A stretch of 64,000 nt of DNA from Nocardia jiangxiensis NBRC 101359. GTDB taxonomy: Bacteria; Actinomycetota; Actinomycetes; Mycobacteriales; Mycobacteriaceae. Position 1 is the stretch's first letter. Each line of letters begins with the position of its first letter. The notes below the pieces were generated by a model. The model worked only from the letters and a program-made list of their open reading frames with translations. It ran no database searches and had not been told where the DNA came from. The stretch spans positions 62,001-126,000 of the forward strand of contig NZ_BAGB01000025.1 in the NCBI RefSeq assembly GCF_000308615.1, read 5' to 3'. Positions 51,647 through 61,085 of the stretch are shown piece by piece. A program made the position numbers and the translations under genes.

Positions 51647-52435
51647 ATGGAGAATTCCGTTCGCCCCTACTACGTGCCGGTCGGCAACGAGGAACGGGTG
51701 TTCCTCGCGGCGTTCGGACAGGGGCTGCCGATCATGCTCAAGGGGCCGACCGGCTGCGGCAAGACCAGATTCGTGGAGGCGATGGCGCATCAGGCCGGGC
51801 GGCCACTGATCACCGTGGCCTGCCACGACGACCTGTCCACCGCGGATCTGGTCGGTCGATATCTGTTGCAGGGCGGGGAGACTCGCTGGGTGGACGGTCC
51901 GCTGACCCGCGCTGTGCGCGAGGGCGCGATCTGCTATCTCGACGAGGTGGTCGAGGCCCGTCAGGACACCACGGTGGTACTGCATCCGCTGGCCGACCAT
52001 CGTCGTCAGCTGCCCATCGACCGGCTCGGGACGACCCTGGACGCTGCCGAGGGCTTCTGCCTGGTGGTTTCCTACAACCCCGGGTATCAGAGCGTCCTGA
52101 AAGATCTCAAGGATTCCACCCGGCAGCGCATGATCGCCATCGAACTGGGTTATCCGCCAGCGGAAATCGAGGAGAAGATCATCGCCGTCGAAGCCTGCGC
52201 CGATCAGCGCGCGGCCGCGCAGCTGGTGCGGATCGGTCGTGCCGTGCGGCAGGCCGACGCCCCCGGCCTGCGCGAGGTGGCCTCCACCCGGGTGCTGATC
52301 AGCGCGGCCAAGTTGATCGCCCAGGGGCTCGCGCCCAGGGAGGCCGCACTCGCCGCCATCGCCGGGCCGCTCACGGACGATCCGCTGGTCGCCGCGAACC
52401 TCGCCGCGGTGATCGACGCATACGTGCAGGAATGA
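51647..52435 (+). CDS. MoxR-family AAA+ ATPase, CbbQ/NorQ/NirQ type
   Basis: 262 residues. Walker A is GPTGCGKT (33-40), Walker B AICYLDEV (about 94-101), sensor region [20 protein letters not shown], and the CbbQ-type C-terminus. ATG 51647 has an AGGCCAGGA box. Its last four bases overlap the aldehyde dehydrogenase start. CbbQ/NorQ rings remodel metalloenzymes with their VWA partner. Here the candidates are the AveC-like protein, the P450 or an enzyme encoded elsewhere. Confidence 0.92.
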   Translation: MENSVRPYYVPVGNEERVFLAAFGQGLPIMLKGPTGCGKTRFVEAMAHQAGRPLITVACHDDLSTADLVGRYLLQGGETRWVDGPLTRAVREGAICYLDEVVEARQDTTVVLHPLADHRRQLPIDRLGTTLDAAEGFCLVVSYNPGYQSVLKDLKDSTRQRMIAIELGYPPAEIEEKIIAVEACADQRAAAQLVRIGRAVRQADAPGLREVASTRVLISAAKLIAQGLAPREAALAAIAGPLTDDPLVAANLAAVIDAYVQE

Positions 52436-53976
52436 ACGACCCCGAGAGAATGCAGAAATGCATGTCCGACACGGCGGCAATGGATTTCGAATCACGCATG
52501 CTCATCGACGGCCGCCTCACCGACGGCGAGGCCGGTCGTTTCCCCGTCGTGAACCCGGCGACCGAGCAGGTACTGGGCGAGGTGGCCGATGCGTCCGCGG
52601 CCGATATGCATCGGGCGATCGCGGCCGCGCGGCGAGCGTTCGACCGGACCGCGTGGGCCACCGACCGCGCACTGCGACGACGCTGCCTCGAACAACTCCA
52701 GGCTGCGCTGGAAGAAGATCGAGAAGCGTTGCGGGAGGAGCTGATCGCCGAGGCGGGCTGTCCCCGGGCGATCACCTTCGGCCCGCAGCTCGACGCTCCG
52801 CTGGCCGACGCGGTGAAGGTACCGGCCGAGCTGATCGAGAAATACTCGTGGGAGACCGATCTCGGCGATATGCACGTGCCGGTGACCGGCCGCGAGACCA
52901 GGCGTGTGGTGTGGCGTGAACCGGTCGGTGTGGTCGGCGCGATCGTGCCGTGGAACTTCCCGTTCGAGGTCAGCATTCACAAGCTCGCGCAGGCCCTGGC
53001 CGCGGGCAACACCGTGGTCCTCAAACCCGCGCCCGACACCCCGTTCAACGCGACCCGGATCGGGCGCTTGATCGCCGAACGCACGGATTTCCCACCGGGC
53101 GTGGTCAATATCGTCACCGCCTCGGATCACCTGGTGGGGGAGGAGCTCACGCTCTCGCCGCAAGTCGATCTGATCTCGTTCACCGGTTCCACGGCGGTGG
53201 GGCAGCGCATCATGGAAAAGGGTGCGGCGACCATGAAACGCCTGTTCCTCGAACTGGGCGGGAAATCGGCGAGCATCGTGCTGGACGATGCGGACTTCGG
53301 GCAAGCCCTGCTGCTCGGGCTCGCGCCCTGCCTGCACGCCGGGCAGGGCTGCGCCAACCCGACCCGGCTGCTGCTGCCGCGTGCCCGATACGCCGAGGGT
53401 GTGGAATTCCTGGAGGCGATGTACCGGGGTATCGAACCGGGCGATCCGCAGGATCCGGCGACGCTGTGCGGGCCGGTCATCTCCGCGCGCCAGCGCGATC
53501 GGATTCGCGGATATATCGACAAGGGCGTCGTGGAAGGGGCTCGGCTGGTCGTCGGCGGCAATGCCGCGCCCGTCCCGTCCGACCGCGGATTCTGGGTTCG
53601 GCCAACACTTTTCGCCGATGTCGACAACAGTATGACGATCGCCCAGGAGGAGATCTTCGGCCCGGTGCTCGCGGTCATCGCATTCGACGACGATGACGAC
53701 GCGATCCGCATAGCCAACGACAGCCGATACGGCCTGGCGGGCAACGTGATGTCCGCATCCTTCGACCGCTCCATCGCCGTGGCCCGGCGGCTGCGCGCCG
53801 GATTCATCGGCGTGAACGGCGGTGTCGCCTACGGCGCCGACGTGCCGTTCGGCGGATACAAGTTCAGCGGCGTCGGCCGCCAGAACGGCGTGGCCGGATT
53901 CGACCAGTACACCGAGATCAAGTCGGTCGGATATCCCGTCGACCGACCAGGAAAGGAATCGACATGGGGCGTGTGA
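52432..53976 (+). CDS. NAD(P)-dependent aldehyde dehydrogenase
   Basis: 514 residues. Nucleophile Cys307 is in [11 protein letters not shown], general base Glu274 in [18 protein letters not shown], Rossmann part [37 protein letters not shown], and the final [23 protein letters not shown] 52432 overlaps the MoxR stop; ATG at codon 10 ([11 protein letters not shown]) is an alternative. It oxidises an aldehyde to the acid after the mycofactocin-linked alcohol dehydrogenase step. Its 3' end overlaps the SDR gene by 13 bp. Confidence 0.94.
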   Translation: MNDPERMQKCMSDTAAMDFESRMLIDGRLTDGEAGRFPVVNPATEQVLGEVADASAADMHRAIAAARRAFDRTAWATDRALRRRCLEQLQAALEEDREALREELIAEAGCPRAITFGPQLDAPLADAVKVPAELIEKYSWETDLGDMHVPVTGRETRRVVWREPVGVVGAIVPWNFPFEVSIHKLAQALAAGNTVVLKPAPDTPFNATRIGRLIAERTDFPPGVVNIVTASDHLVGEELTLSPQVDLISFTGSTAVGQRIMEKGAATMKRLFLELGGKSASIVLDDADFGQALLLGLAPCLHAGQGCANPTRLLLPRARYAEGVEFLEAMYRGIEPGDPQDPATLCGPVISARQRDRIRGYIDKGVVEGARLVVGGNAAPVPSDRGFWVRPTLFADVDNSMTIAQEEIFGPVLAVIAFDDDDDAIRIANDSRYGLAGNVMSASFDRSIAVARRLRAGFIGVNGGVAYGADVPFGGYKFSGVGRQNGVAGFDQYTEIKSVGYPVDRPGKESTWGV

Positions 53977-54824
53977 CAGGCAAGGTCGCCTTCATCACCG
54001 GAGCAGCACGAGGGCAGGGCCGCAGTCATGCGGTGACCCTGGCCGGGGAGGGCGCGGACATCATCGCCGTGGATCTGTGCCGTGACGTGGACACACTCAA
54101 ATATTCACTGGCGCGTCGGGAGGATCTGGACGAGACCGCCGAGCTGGTTCGCAAGGCGGGCGGCAAGATCCTGGCCATCGAGGCCGATGTGCGGGACGCC
54201 GAGCAGATGCGCGCCGCGGTCCGCGACGGGCTGGCCGAATTCGGCAAGATCGACGTCGTGGTCGCCCAGGCCGGTATCGCCGGAATGCAGGGCGATCCGA
54301 AGGATCAGGCGTGGATCGATGTGATCAACACCAATCTGATCGGCACCATCAACGCGATCCAGGCCGCGCTGCCGCATCTGCCGGAGGGTGCGTCGGTCAT
54401 CGCGACCGGTTCGACCGCCGGGCTCATGCAGACCAAGGCGCTGGACAATCCGGGCAGCGATCCCGGCGGCATCGCCTATCCGCTGTCGAAACGGCTGCTG
54501 TCCACCTACGTTCACGAATTCGCGGCGCAGTTCGCCCACCGCAAGATCCGCGCCAACGTCATCCATCCGACCAACTGCAACACCCCGATGCTGCACAGTG
54601 AGCCGATGTACCAGGCGTTCCGCCCGGACCTGCCGAATCCCACCCGCGAGGATGCCGAGGTGGCCTTCCCCGTGCAGCAGATCATGCCGGTGCCGTATGT
54701 CGAACCCGAGGACATCAGCGAAATGGTGCTGTTCCTCGCCTCGGATGCCTCCCGGTACGTCACCGGCATGCAGATGCGCGTGGACGCCGGAGGGTATCTG
54801 CGCTGGTACGACTATCACGTCTGA
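53964..54824 (+). CDS. Mycofactocin-coupled SDR family oxidoreductase
   Basis: 286 residues. The cofactor loop is VAFITGAARGQGRSHAVTLA; the insert after the second strand (VDLCRDVDTLKYSLARREDL then DETAELVRKAGG) is the mark of mycofactocin-dependent SDRs, whose NAD(H) is held tightly and whose electrons leave through mycofactocin. The catalytic pair is Tyr172/Lys176 (AYPLSKR). It probably oxidises an alcohol formed by the P450 step. It is last in the operon, with a strong hairpin after the stop. No mycofactocin biosynthesis gene is in the window. Confidence 0.92.
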   Translation: MGRVTGKVAFITGAARGQGRSHAVTLAGEGADIIAVDLCRDVDTLKYSLARREDLDETAELVRKAGGKILAIEADVRDAEQMRAAVRDGLAEFGKIDVVVAQAGIAGMQGDPKDQAWIDVINTNLIGTINAIQAALPHLPEGASVIATGSTAGLMQTKALDNPGSDPGGIAYPLSKRLLSTYVHEFAAQFAHRKIRANVIHPTNCNTPMLHSEPMYQAFRPDLPNPTREDAEVAFPVQQIMPVPYVEPEDISEMVLFLASDASRYVTGMQMRVDAGGYLRWYDYHV

Positions 54825-54840
54825 AAAGCGCGCTGTACCG

Positions 54841-54871
54841 AGCTCTCCGGTGAACATATCGCCGGAGAGCT
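54841..54871. terminator. Terminator between the mycofactocin SDR and the next SDR
   Basis: A perfect 10-bp stem AGCTCTCCGG with CCGGAGAGCT around an 11-nt loop, 17 bp after the SDR stop and before the convergent SDR gene's end. It serves both directions. Confidence 0.8.
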
Positions 54872-54905
54872 TCGGCGTGTGCGGCAAGGACGGTGAATTA
54901 GCTTG

Positions 54906-55841
54906 CTACTGAAGAGGATTCACGCCGAGACGCGCACAGATCCCGAAGACCTCTTCGAAGATCGACCCCGGCACCGTGAACGGCTCGGTCGCGGAGATCT
55001 CCGGTAGGTGTGCGGCGATGTCGTCGGCGGTGGGCCGCGTCCCGGGCTCGGCCAGCCAGCCTTCGCCGAGGCCGACGAACACCCGGGCGAACCGCCCGGC
55101 GCAGGCGGAGTAGTTCCGATGGGTCCACTCACAGTCGCGGCTGGCCAGGAAGACCACCATCGGCACGACCAGCTCCGGGTCGATGACCTTCAGAAATCCC
55201 AAGTCTTCCAACGCCTTCGGATCTCCGACGGTCTCGGTGACCATGCGGGAGAAACCGAAGGGCAGCACGGTATTGGACGTGATGCCGTGCGGTTCGCCCT
55301 CGATGGAGATGACATTGGACAGGCCCACCAGACCGGCTTTGGCTGCGGCGTAATGCGATTCCATCGGCTGTCCGAACATGCCGCCCGAGGAGGAGATGAA
55401 CACGAAGCGGCCGTACCGCTGCTGTTTCATCACCGGATAGGCCGCATGGGCGAGGTAGAAGCCGCCGTCGAGGTGGACCTCGAGCATGCGACGCCAATCG
55501 GCGGGCGTCATATCCTCGAAGGCGATGCTGTTGAAGATTCCGGCGTTGCTGATCACGGCGTCCAGGCGGCCGAAGGTGTCCACCGCCGCGCGCACGATGG
55601 CGGCCCCGCCCTCCGGGCTGGTCACCGACTCGTAGGAGGCCGCCGCACGGCCCCCGGCCTGCTCGATCTCCCGCACGACCTCGTCGGCCACGCCGGCGTC
55701 CGCGCCTTCGCCGCGCATACTGCCGCCCAGGTCGTTGACCACGACGGCCGCGCCCCGCGCCGCCAATTCCTGTGCATAGAGCCGCCCCAGTCCGCGGCCC
55801 GCTCCGGTCACGATGGCGACCTGGCCGGTGAAGTCGATCAT
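54906..55841 (-). CDS. SDR oxidoreductase (multifunctional-enzyme-2-like)
   Basis: 311 residues. The glycine motif is VAIVTGAGRGLGRLYAQELA; AVVVNDLGGSMRGEG is typical of the hydroxyacyl-CoA dehydrogenase part of MFE-2-like SDRs; NAG is in VISNAGIFNSIAF; catalytic residues are Ser near 151, Tyr164 and Lys168 in ESHYAAAKAG. The C-terminal 60 residues (after RFARVFVGLGEGW) are longer than in plain SDRs. It likely oxidises a 3-hydroxyacyl-CoA or a ring alcohol. The shared 17-bp element lies 46 bp upstream of its start. Confidence 0.9.
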   Translation of the reverse strand: MIDFTGQVAIVTGAGRGLGRLYAQELAARGAAVVVNDLGGSMRGEGADAGVADEVVREIEQAGGRAAASYESVTSPEGGAAIVRAAVDTFGRLDAVISNAGIFNSIAFEDMTPADWRRMLEVHLDGGFYLAHAAYPVMKQQRYGRFVFISSSGGMFGQPMESHYAAAKAGLVGLSNVISIEGEPHGITSNTVLPFGFSRMVTETVGDPKALEDLGFLKVIDPELVVPMVVFLASRDCEWTHRNYSACAGRFARVFVGLGEGWLAEPGTRPTADDIAAHLPEISATEPFTVPGSIFEEVFGICARLGVNPLQ

Positions 55842-56164
55842 CTGCGTCCCACCTCGTCGTGCGTGCCTCGGACCATCACGCTACAGCGGAACGAATATTT
55901 GGTCAACGCGTCGGGGGCTGTCGCCGGGCGGTGCGTGCTACCCGATTGCCTGCTCTTGTCTCCGCCGGGATGCCGCCCCGCCTGCGGAAATGCAATTCTC
56001 AACTATCGCGAATGTCATTGTACTTCGGGTCCTGATCCGTTATCGTTACCTGACGTGGCCGAAGGGCGGCTGCGGGGCGGTGTCACAGAGTCTCACGTGC
56101 CACCACCGGGCGTCGGCGCTACGCCGCGTCCCACGGCAAGGCGAAAGCCTTTCTACAGCAAGCG
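55842..56164. promoter_or_regulatory. Divergent intergenic region with shared 17-bp element, copy b (55888-55904)
   Basis: 323 bp without a supported gene. GGAACGAATATTTGGTC at 55888-55904 is the exact reverse complement of copy a. The right half (about 55985-56060) is less GC-rich (AATTCTCAACTATCGCGAAT, GTTATCGTTACC) and probably holds the promoter of the PucR-like gene at 56165. Nothing else is recognisable. Confidence 0.65.
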
Positions 56165-57289
56165 ATGTTGATGTCGACCAAAGCTGTATCCGCCAGCAGC
56201 GCCGAGCGAGCGGTGTCCGGCGCCTTCTGCGAACTGATCGAAAGTCTGCGGTGCGGGCACGGCATCTCCGCCGCAGTCCGGCGTCTGGAGGCCGCTGCCA
56301 CCGGTTGGGCGGCCACCGGGGTAACCTTGCGCGCGTTCAATGCCGAACTGCAGGCCTGTCTGACCGAGGCCATCCGCACGGTCGTGCGTTCGGCCGCACT
56401 CACCGGCGACGCCGAATCCGTGGTGGAGATCGTCATCTCCGCGACCGCGCTGGTCGCGGACGTGCATCACCGGATCTGGTGTGACGGTCGGCTGGGGGAG
56501 ATTCAATCGCTCGCCGCGGCGCTGCTGTCCGGTGAGAGTCCGCTGCGGCTGTCCCGGGAGAGCGGGATCGCCGTCGCCGAATCCTATTGGGTGGTAGCCC
56601 TGTCGGTGCCGCCCGGCGCCGCGCCGGCCGCCGAACCGGTGCTGCGGCGGATCCGGATCGAGTTGACCGAGCGCTACGGCGATCGGGTGCTGCCCCGCCT
56701 GTCCGCGGCCGGTGGCACGATCCTGGTCCCGGCCGCCGACGCCGAGGACGCCCCGGCCTCGCTGGTCTCCGAATTGTCCGCGGCGGCACAGGTTCCGGTC
56801 ACGGCCGCGGGTGTGTGGGCTACGCGGGACGATATCCCCGCCGCGGCGCGGCAGGCGCACGAACTGCTCGAACTCGCGCTGGTCTTCGGCCGCACCGGCC
56901 GCTGGCACACCTTCGTCGACCTGGCCCTGGAATATCAGCTCACCCGGCCCGGCAGCAGCCGGGAACACCTTGCCGCACTGCTGGATCCGCTGGTCGGCCA
57001 CGCACATCTCGACGAGACGTTGCGGCTGCATCTGCGCGGCGACCTCTCGCGCCGCCGCATCTCCCAGATGCTGAACATCCACACCAACACCCTCGACTAC
57101 CGGCTCAAGCGAATCGGTCGGCTCACCGGTGTGGATCCGTTCAGCCCGGACGGTCAGTGGTATCTGCGCGCCGCGCTCGTCGCGCGCACGGCGTTGTCGA
57201 AGTCGATTGCCGCACAGCAGCGCTCGGAATCGGCCGGGGATCACTCCGAGCGTGCGACGACACCGCGAAGTGTGGTGTCGCGCAGATGA
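56165..57289 (+). CDS. PucR/CdaR-like transcriptional regulator
   Basis: 374 residues. The C-terminal HTH_30 domain reads LHLRGDLSRRRISQMLNIHT then LDYRLKRIGRLTGVDPFSP; the middle part is a GGDEF-like degenerate domain (YWVVALSVPPG, GDRVLPRLSAAGGTILVPA). The N-terminal helical part is ligand-binding in relatives. ATG 56165 or the ATG two codons later can start. PucR-type proteins activate catabolic genes. It ends inside the 3' end of the convergent tandem-TetR gene (49-bp overlap). Confidence 0.85.
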   Translation: MLMSTKAVSASSAERAVSGAFCELIESLRCGHGISAAVRRLEAAATGWAATGVTLRAFNAELQACLTEAIRTVVRSAALTGDAESVVEIVISATALVADVHHRIWCDGRLGEIQSLAAALLSGESPLRLSRESGIAVAESYWVVALSVPPGAAPAAEPVLRRIRIELTERYGDRVLPRLSAAGGTILVPAADAEDAPASLVSELSAAAQVPVTAAGVWATRDDIPAAARQAHELLELALVFGRTGRWHTFVDLALEYQLTRPGSSREHLAALLDPLVGHAHLDETLRLHLRGDLSRRRISQMLNIHTNTLDYRLKRIGRLTGVDPFSPDGQWYLRAALVARTALSKSIAAQQRSESAGDHSERATTPRSVVSRR

Positions 57290-58560
57290 ATCAGCGAGGC
57301 GCGGGTGCCGATCTCGGCCAGGATGTTCTCGGGAATCCAGGCCACGCCGATCATGCAGCGCGCCAGCATCTCGTCGGAGGGGCTCTCGATCGCGATCTCG
57401 CCGGATCGAATTCCCTTGGCCAGCAGCGCTTTCATCTGCCGGACGCGTTTGGTGAAGAGCCAGCCCGGATTCGGGGTGTCCGGCGGGGACTGCCGCATCC
57501 AGGCCAGCTGGATGCGGAACTCGTCGCCGAACCGGTCGAGCATATTGGTGTTGATCCAGCTCAGCGCGTCGAGCTTCTCGATGGGGGAGGATTCCGAACG
57601 CAATACGTCGGTCCAGCCGACCGCGACCTTCTCACCGAACGACCGCATGATCGAGGCGAGCAACTCCTCCTTCGAGCCGATCACCCGGTACACCGACCCG
57701 GTGCCGAGCCCGGCCGCGGCGGCGATATCGCGAATGGTCGTGCTCTCATAGCCCCGGCGGCCGAATTCGGCCCGTGCGACCGCGCGGATGTGCGCGGCCT
57801 TGGAGTCGTCCTGCGGCTCATCCGACCAGGTCCGCACGACCGCGTCGGCGGCCAGGAACGCCGGGGAGGCATCGAGTTCGGCGTCGGTGTGGCTCGCGGC
57901 CGCGACGCCCTCCAGCAGGATCCGGCAGAACAGCCGGGCCACCTGGTCCGCCGGTGCGTTGTGCCGGATGATGTCCAGTCCGACGTGCAGCATGGTCTGG
58001 GTGATCCGGTCGGCCAGCAGGTGCAGATCGATGTCGGCCCGCAGATAACCGGCCCACCGCGCGGCGCGCAGCGTCTGGAACATGGCCTCCAGAATCGCCG
58101 TCGGCCGCTGTCTGGTCAGCTCGATCAGGGTGGGGTTCGAACTCGGGCCCTCGTAGAACGACATCTGTAGTGCCGCACGATGATCCACCGCGCAGGTGGC
58201 GATCTGCGCGCCGAGGTCGCCGATGCGGTCGAACGGTGAGCGCGAGTCGGGCCGATCCAGCGTGTCCAGGGTGCGCTCGGCGACCTGATCCAATGCGGCG
58301 TGATAGCGCTGCAGCAACCCGACCAGGATCGCTTCCTTGGATTCGAAGTGGTGGTAGAGGCTGCCGGGCAGGATCCCGCAGGCATCGGCGATCTCCTGCA
58401 ACGACGTGCGCAGACCCGAGGACGCGATCAACGACGCCGCGGTCTGGAGAATTTCGGTGCGGCGGGATCTGTCGTCCTCGGTACGGCCGTTGCGTGCCGC
58501 GGGGGCCTCGGGCGTCCCGTCCGCGTTGCGCTGTCCGCGGCTCACCTGACCACGCGCCAC
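57241..58560 (-). CDS. Double-headed TetR regulator: two TetR units in one chain
   Basis: 439 residues, about twice the usual size. The first TetR head is at about 34-84 (TEILQTAASLIASSGLRTSL, ADACGILPGSLYHHFESKEA) with its own helical ligand domain to about 245. A second head is at about 256-305 (IRAVARAEFGRRGYESTTIR, AAAGLGTGSVYRVIGSKEEL) with a second ligand domain. One polypeptide could act as a built-in heterodimer and recognise asymmetric half-sites. That suits the weakly symmetric 17-bp element found four times nearby, which I propose as its operator. Similar TetR fusions exist in mycolata catabolic clusters. Confidence 0.88.
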   Translation of the reverse strand: MARGQVSRGQRNADGTPEAPAARNGRTEDDRSRRTEILQTAASLIASSGLRTSLQEIADACGILPGSLYHHFESKEAILVGLLQRYHAALDQVAERTLDTLDRPDSRSPFDRIGDLGAQIATCAVDHRAALQMSFYEGPSSNPTLIELTRQRPTAILEAMFQTLRAARWAGYLRADIDLHLLADRITQTMLHVGLDIIRHNAPADQVARLFCRILLEGVAAASHTDAELDASPAFLAADAVVRTWSDEPQDDSKAAHIRAVARAEFGRRGYESTTIRDIAAAAGLGTGSVYRVIGSKEELLASIMRSFGEKVAVGWTDVLRSESSPIEKLDALSWINTNMLDRFGDEFRIQLAWMRQSPPDTPNPGWLFTKRVRQMKALLAKGIRSGEIAIESPSDEMLARCMIGVAWIPENILAEIGTRASLIHLRDTTLRGVVARSE

Positions 58561-58657
58561 AACACCTCCACAACATCTCGGCCCCGGTCATCGGACGAGG
58601 GCGAGCCCGGCGGTCGAGAATACCAATTCTTTGATCCACGGTATCACCAGCTGTGGT

Positions 58658-58694
58658 CCCGTACCGGCCGGGGCATTCCGGCGGCCGGTACGGG
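58658..58694. terminator. Hairpin after the amidohydrolase gene
   Basis: A perfect 13-bp stem CCCGTACCGGCCG with CGGCCGGTACGGG, 11-nt loop, 38 bp beyond the amidohydrolase stop on the minus strand. It separates that gene from the tandem-TetR gene downstream. Confidence 0.75.
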
Positions 58695-58731
58695 TTTCGT
58701 GCCGAGGACGATAATTCCGGTCGTATCCGAA

Positions 58732-60018
58732 TCAGGACGAGGTCGGCAGTTGCCGGGCCAGATCCATGACGGTAACCGTATCTGTGCCGGTCTTCTTGAG
58801 CCGCTCCGACGAACGGTAGCCCAGATCGACATCCGTCGCCTGCGCTCGTAGCGCTCCGACGGTTACCTCGGCCTTGGGCAGCTGTCCGAACATGTCGAAC
58901 GAGTAGAGCCGCAACGCATTCTGATGGGTGATCTTGTCGATCTCGGCGTCCGGAACACCGTCGAGATGGATCGCCAGCGTCTCCGGGGCAACCGGCCAGG
59001 TGGAATCGGAATGCGGATAATCGCATTCCCAGTTGAGCATGTCGAGATTGAGTTTGTCGCGTGTCCGGATGCCGAATCCGTCATCGATGAAACACAGTGC
59101 GATGCGGTCCAGGAATACCTCGCTCGGCAGTTTGTCGCCGAAATTCTGATGGGTCCACGCGCGATGCATCCGATACACCCGGTCGATGCGCTCGAGGAAA
59201 TACGGCACCCAGCCGATACCGCCCTCGGACAGCGCGAAGGTCAGGTCGGGGAATTTCTTGAGCATCGGCGACCAGATCAGATCCGCGGCGGCCTGGACGA
59301 TACTCATGGGCTGCAGGGTGACCATCACGTCGACCGGCGCGTCGATCGAGGTGATGACCACGCTCGACGACGAGCCGATATGCAGATTCGCCACAGTGTT
59401 CGTATCGCTGCACGCCTTCCAGAACGGATCCCAGTGCGCATCGTGCAGTGACGGATAGTTCAGCTTGGTCGGATTCTCGGAGAAGGTGACCGCGTGGCAG
59501 CCCTTCGCGGCGACGCGCCGGACCTCCGCGGCCATCAGCTCCGGATCCCAGATCGGGGGCAGGGCCTGCGGAATCATCCGTCCCGGATAGGCGCCGCACC
59601 ACTCGTCGATATGCCAGTCGTTGTAGGCGCGCAGGACGGCCAGCCCCAGATCCTTGTCCTTGGCCCGCGCGAAGTACTGCCCGCAGAACTGCGGATAGGA
59701 CGGGAAATTCAGTGCGGCGGCGACCCCGTTGGCGTTCATATCCCGAATGCGCTCGTGAATGTCGTAGCAACCTTCGCGGATCTCGGCGAGTTTGGTGGGC
59801 TCGGCGCCGTATTCGTCCGGCGGGCGGCCTGCCACCGCGTTCAGGCCGACGTTGGTCGCCTCCTGCCCCTCGAACACCCAGGCGTCGGTGCCGTCCGCGC
59901 GCTGGACGAGTTTGGGCACGTCATCGGCGTACTTGGCGGGGATGTGGTTGTCGAACATGTCGGGTGGTTCGACGAGGTGATCGTCGACCGAGACGAGCAC
60001 GAGGTCGTTCATATCCAT
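58732..60018 (-). CDS. Amidohydrolase-family (Amidohydro_2) hydrolase or decarboxylase
   Basis: 428 residues from ATG 60018 with AGGAG upstream. VSVDDHLVEPPDMFDNHIP supplies the first metal motif (DxH type), then YDIHERIRDMNANGVAAALN, and the C-terminal LNWECDYPHSDSTWPVAPE is typical of the branch that includes ACMSD-like decarboxylases and TIM-barrel hydrolases of ring-cleavage acids. It is common in mycolata clusters that degrade steroids or other rings; the substrate is not known here. The shared element (copy c) lies 95 bp upstream. Confidence 0.9.
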   Translation of the reverse strand: MDMNDLVLVSVDDHLVEPPDMFDNHIPAKYADDVPKLVQRADGTDAWVFEGQEATNVGLNAVAGRPPDEYGAEPTKLAEIREGCYDIHERIRDMNANGVAAALNFPSYPQFCGQYFARAKDKDLGLAVLRAYNDWHIDEWCGAYPGRMIPQALPPIWDPELMAAEVRRVAAKGCHAVTFSENPTKLNYPSLHDAHWDPFWKACSDTNTVANLHIGSSSSVVITSIDAPVDVMVTLQPMSIVQAAADLIWSPMLKKFPDLTFALSEGGIGWVPYFLERIDRVYRMHRAWTHQNFGDKLPSEVFLDRIALCFIDDGFGIRTRDKLNLDMLNWECDYPHSDSTWPVAPETLAIHLDGVPDAEIDKITHQNALRLYSFDMFGQLPKAEVTVGALRAQATDVDLGYRSSERLKKTGTDTVTVMDLARQLPTSS

Positions 60019-60112
60019 GCTGCACTCCTGTTCGGGCTCTGGAGGTGGTCCCGTCGCGCGAAATCCGAGCACGACCCCGCTCGCGGACCGCCGCTGATCT
60101 GGACTGTAGTCC

Positions 60113-60129
60113 GGAACAGATATTTGGTC
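60113..60129. promoter_or_regulatory. Shared 17-bp element, copy c
   Basis: GGAACAGATATTTGGTC, differing from copy b at two positions, in the 182-bp divergent gap between the amidohydrolase and SDR genes. It probably serves both promoters. Confidence 0.6.
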
Positions 60130-60200
60130 AACAGGGTATTGTGCTGTGCCGTAAGTGAATAGAATCCGGACAGCAGCAGATCCGGGCTAGGAGTGAGCAC

Positions 60201-61076
60201 ATGGCCGAGCCGCGAACCGTCGTCGTCACCGGAGCCTCACGGGGGCTCGGACTCGCCTCGGGGGCCCATCTGTACCACCGGGGCTGGCGGGTGGTCGCCG
60301 CCATGCGCTCGGTCGACGCGGGTCTGCAGCGTTTGCGGGAGCGGACCGGCGCTGCGCCGGGGGATGCCCGGCTGGTCGGCGTCGCGCTGGATCTGACCGA
60401 AACGTCCTCGATCGAGCGGGCCGCGACGCAGATCCTCGAGGTGACGGGCGCGCCGGATGCGCTGGTGCACAATGCCGGGATCTCCGCGGCCGGAATGGTC
60501 GAGGAGACGCCGATCGCGTTGTGGGAGAGGATGTTCGCGACCAACCTGTTCGGTCCGGTGGCGCTCACCAAGGCGCTGCTGCCCGCCATGCGCGGGGCCG
60601 GGCGCGGGCGCATCGTGCTCGTCTCCAGCGAGGCCGGTGTGCGCGGAATGCCCGCTACCGCACCGTATTCCGCGGTCAAGGGTGCGGTCGAGCGCTGGGG
60701 TGAGTCGATGGCCGGGGAGGTGGCGCCGTTCGGCATCGGGGTCACGGTGCTCATCGCGGGCACCTACGAGACCGACATCATCACCGATGCGGGCACCACG
60801 GACACTCGCGACCTCGACGGACCCTATGCCCGCCTGCATCGCACGATCGATCGACGCGGCCGCCTCCTGGTCGGGCGCGCGGCCCGTCCGCCGGAACGTT
60901 TCGTCGGCGGGCTGGCCGCGGCGCTGGAGGACACCAGCGCATACGCCCGTCACCCGGTCGGATCGGATGCGCGAATGCTGTTGCTGGCCAACGGAATCAT
61001 TCCGACCCGGGTGATGCACCACATGACTCGGCTACTGCTGGGGATTCCGCGCCGGGGCAGCCTGCGGCCCGAATGA
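60201..61076 (+). CDS. SDR family oxidoreductase
   Basis: 291 residues. The cofactor motif is VVVTGASRGLGLASGAHLY; NAG is in LVHNAGISAAGMVEE; Ser near 142, Tyr156 and Lys160 (PYSAVKGAVERWGE) form the catalytic set. The C-terminus (MHHMTRLLLGIPRRGSLRPE) is basic and hydrophobic, as in SDRs that associate with membranes. AGGAG precedes ATG 60201. It is divergent from the amidohydrolase across copy c of the shared element, so both likely act on the same pathway. Confidence 0.9.
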   Translation: MAEPRTVVVTGASRGLGLASGAHLYHRGWRVVAAMRSVDAGLQRLRERTGAAPGDARLVGVALDLTETSSIERAATQILEVTGAPDALVHNAGISAAGMVEETPIALWERMFATNLFGPVALTKALLPAMRGAGRGRIVLVSSEAGVRGMPATAPYSAVKGAVERWGESMAGEVAPFGIGVTVLIAGTYETDIITDAGTTDTRDLDGPYARLHRTIDRRGRLLVGRAARPPERFVGGLAAALEDTSAYARHPVGSDARMLLLANGIIPTRVMHHMTRLLLGIPRRGSLRPE

Positions 61077-61085
61077 GGAGCGCTC

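Noticed and set aside
56587..58170. Plus-strand frame of 527 codons across the PucR and tandem-TetR genes
   Set aside because: It crosses two well-supported genes out of frame and reads as low-complexity Arg/Gly/Pro sequence.
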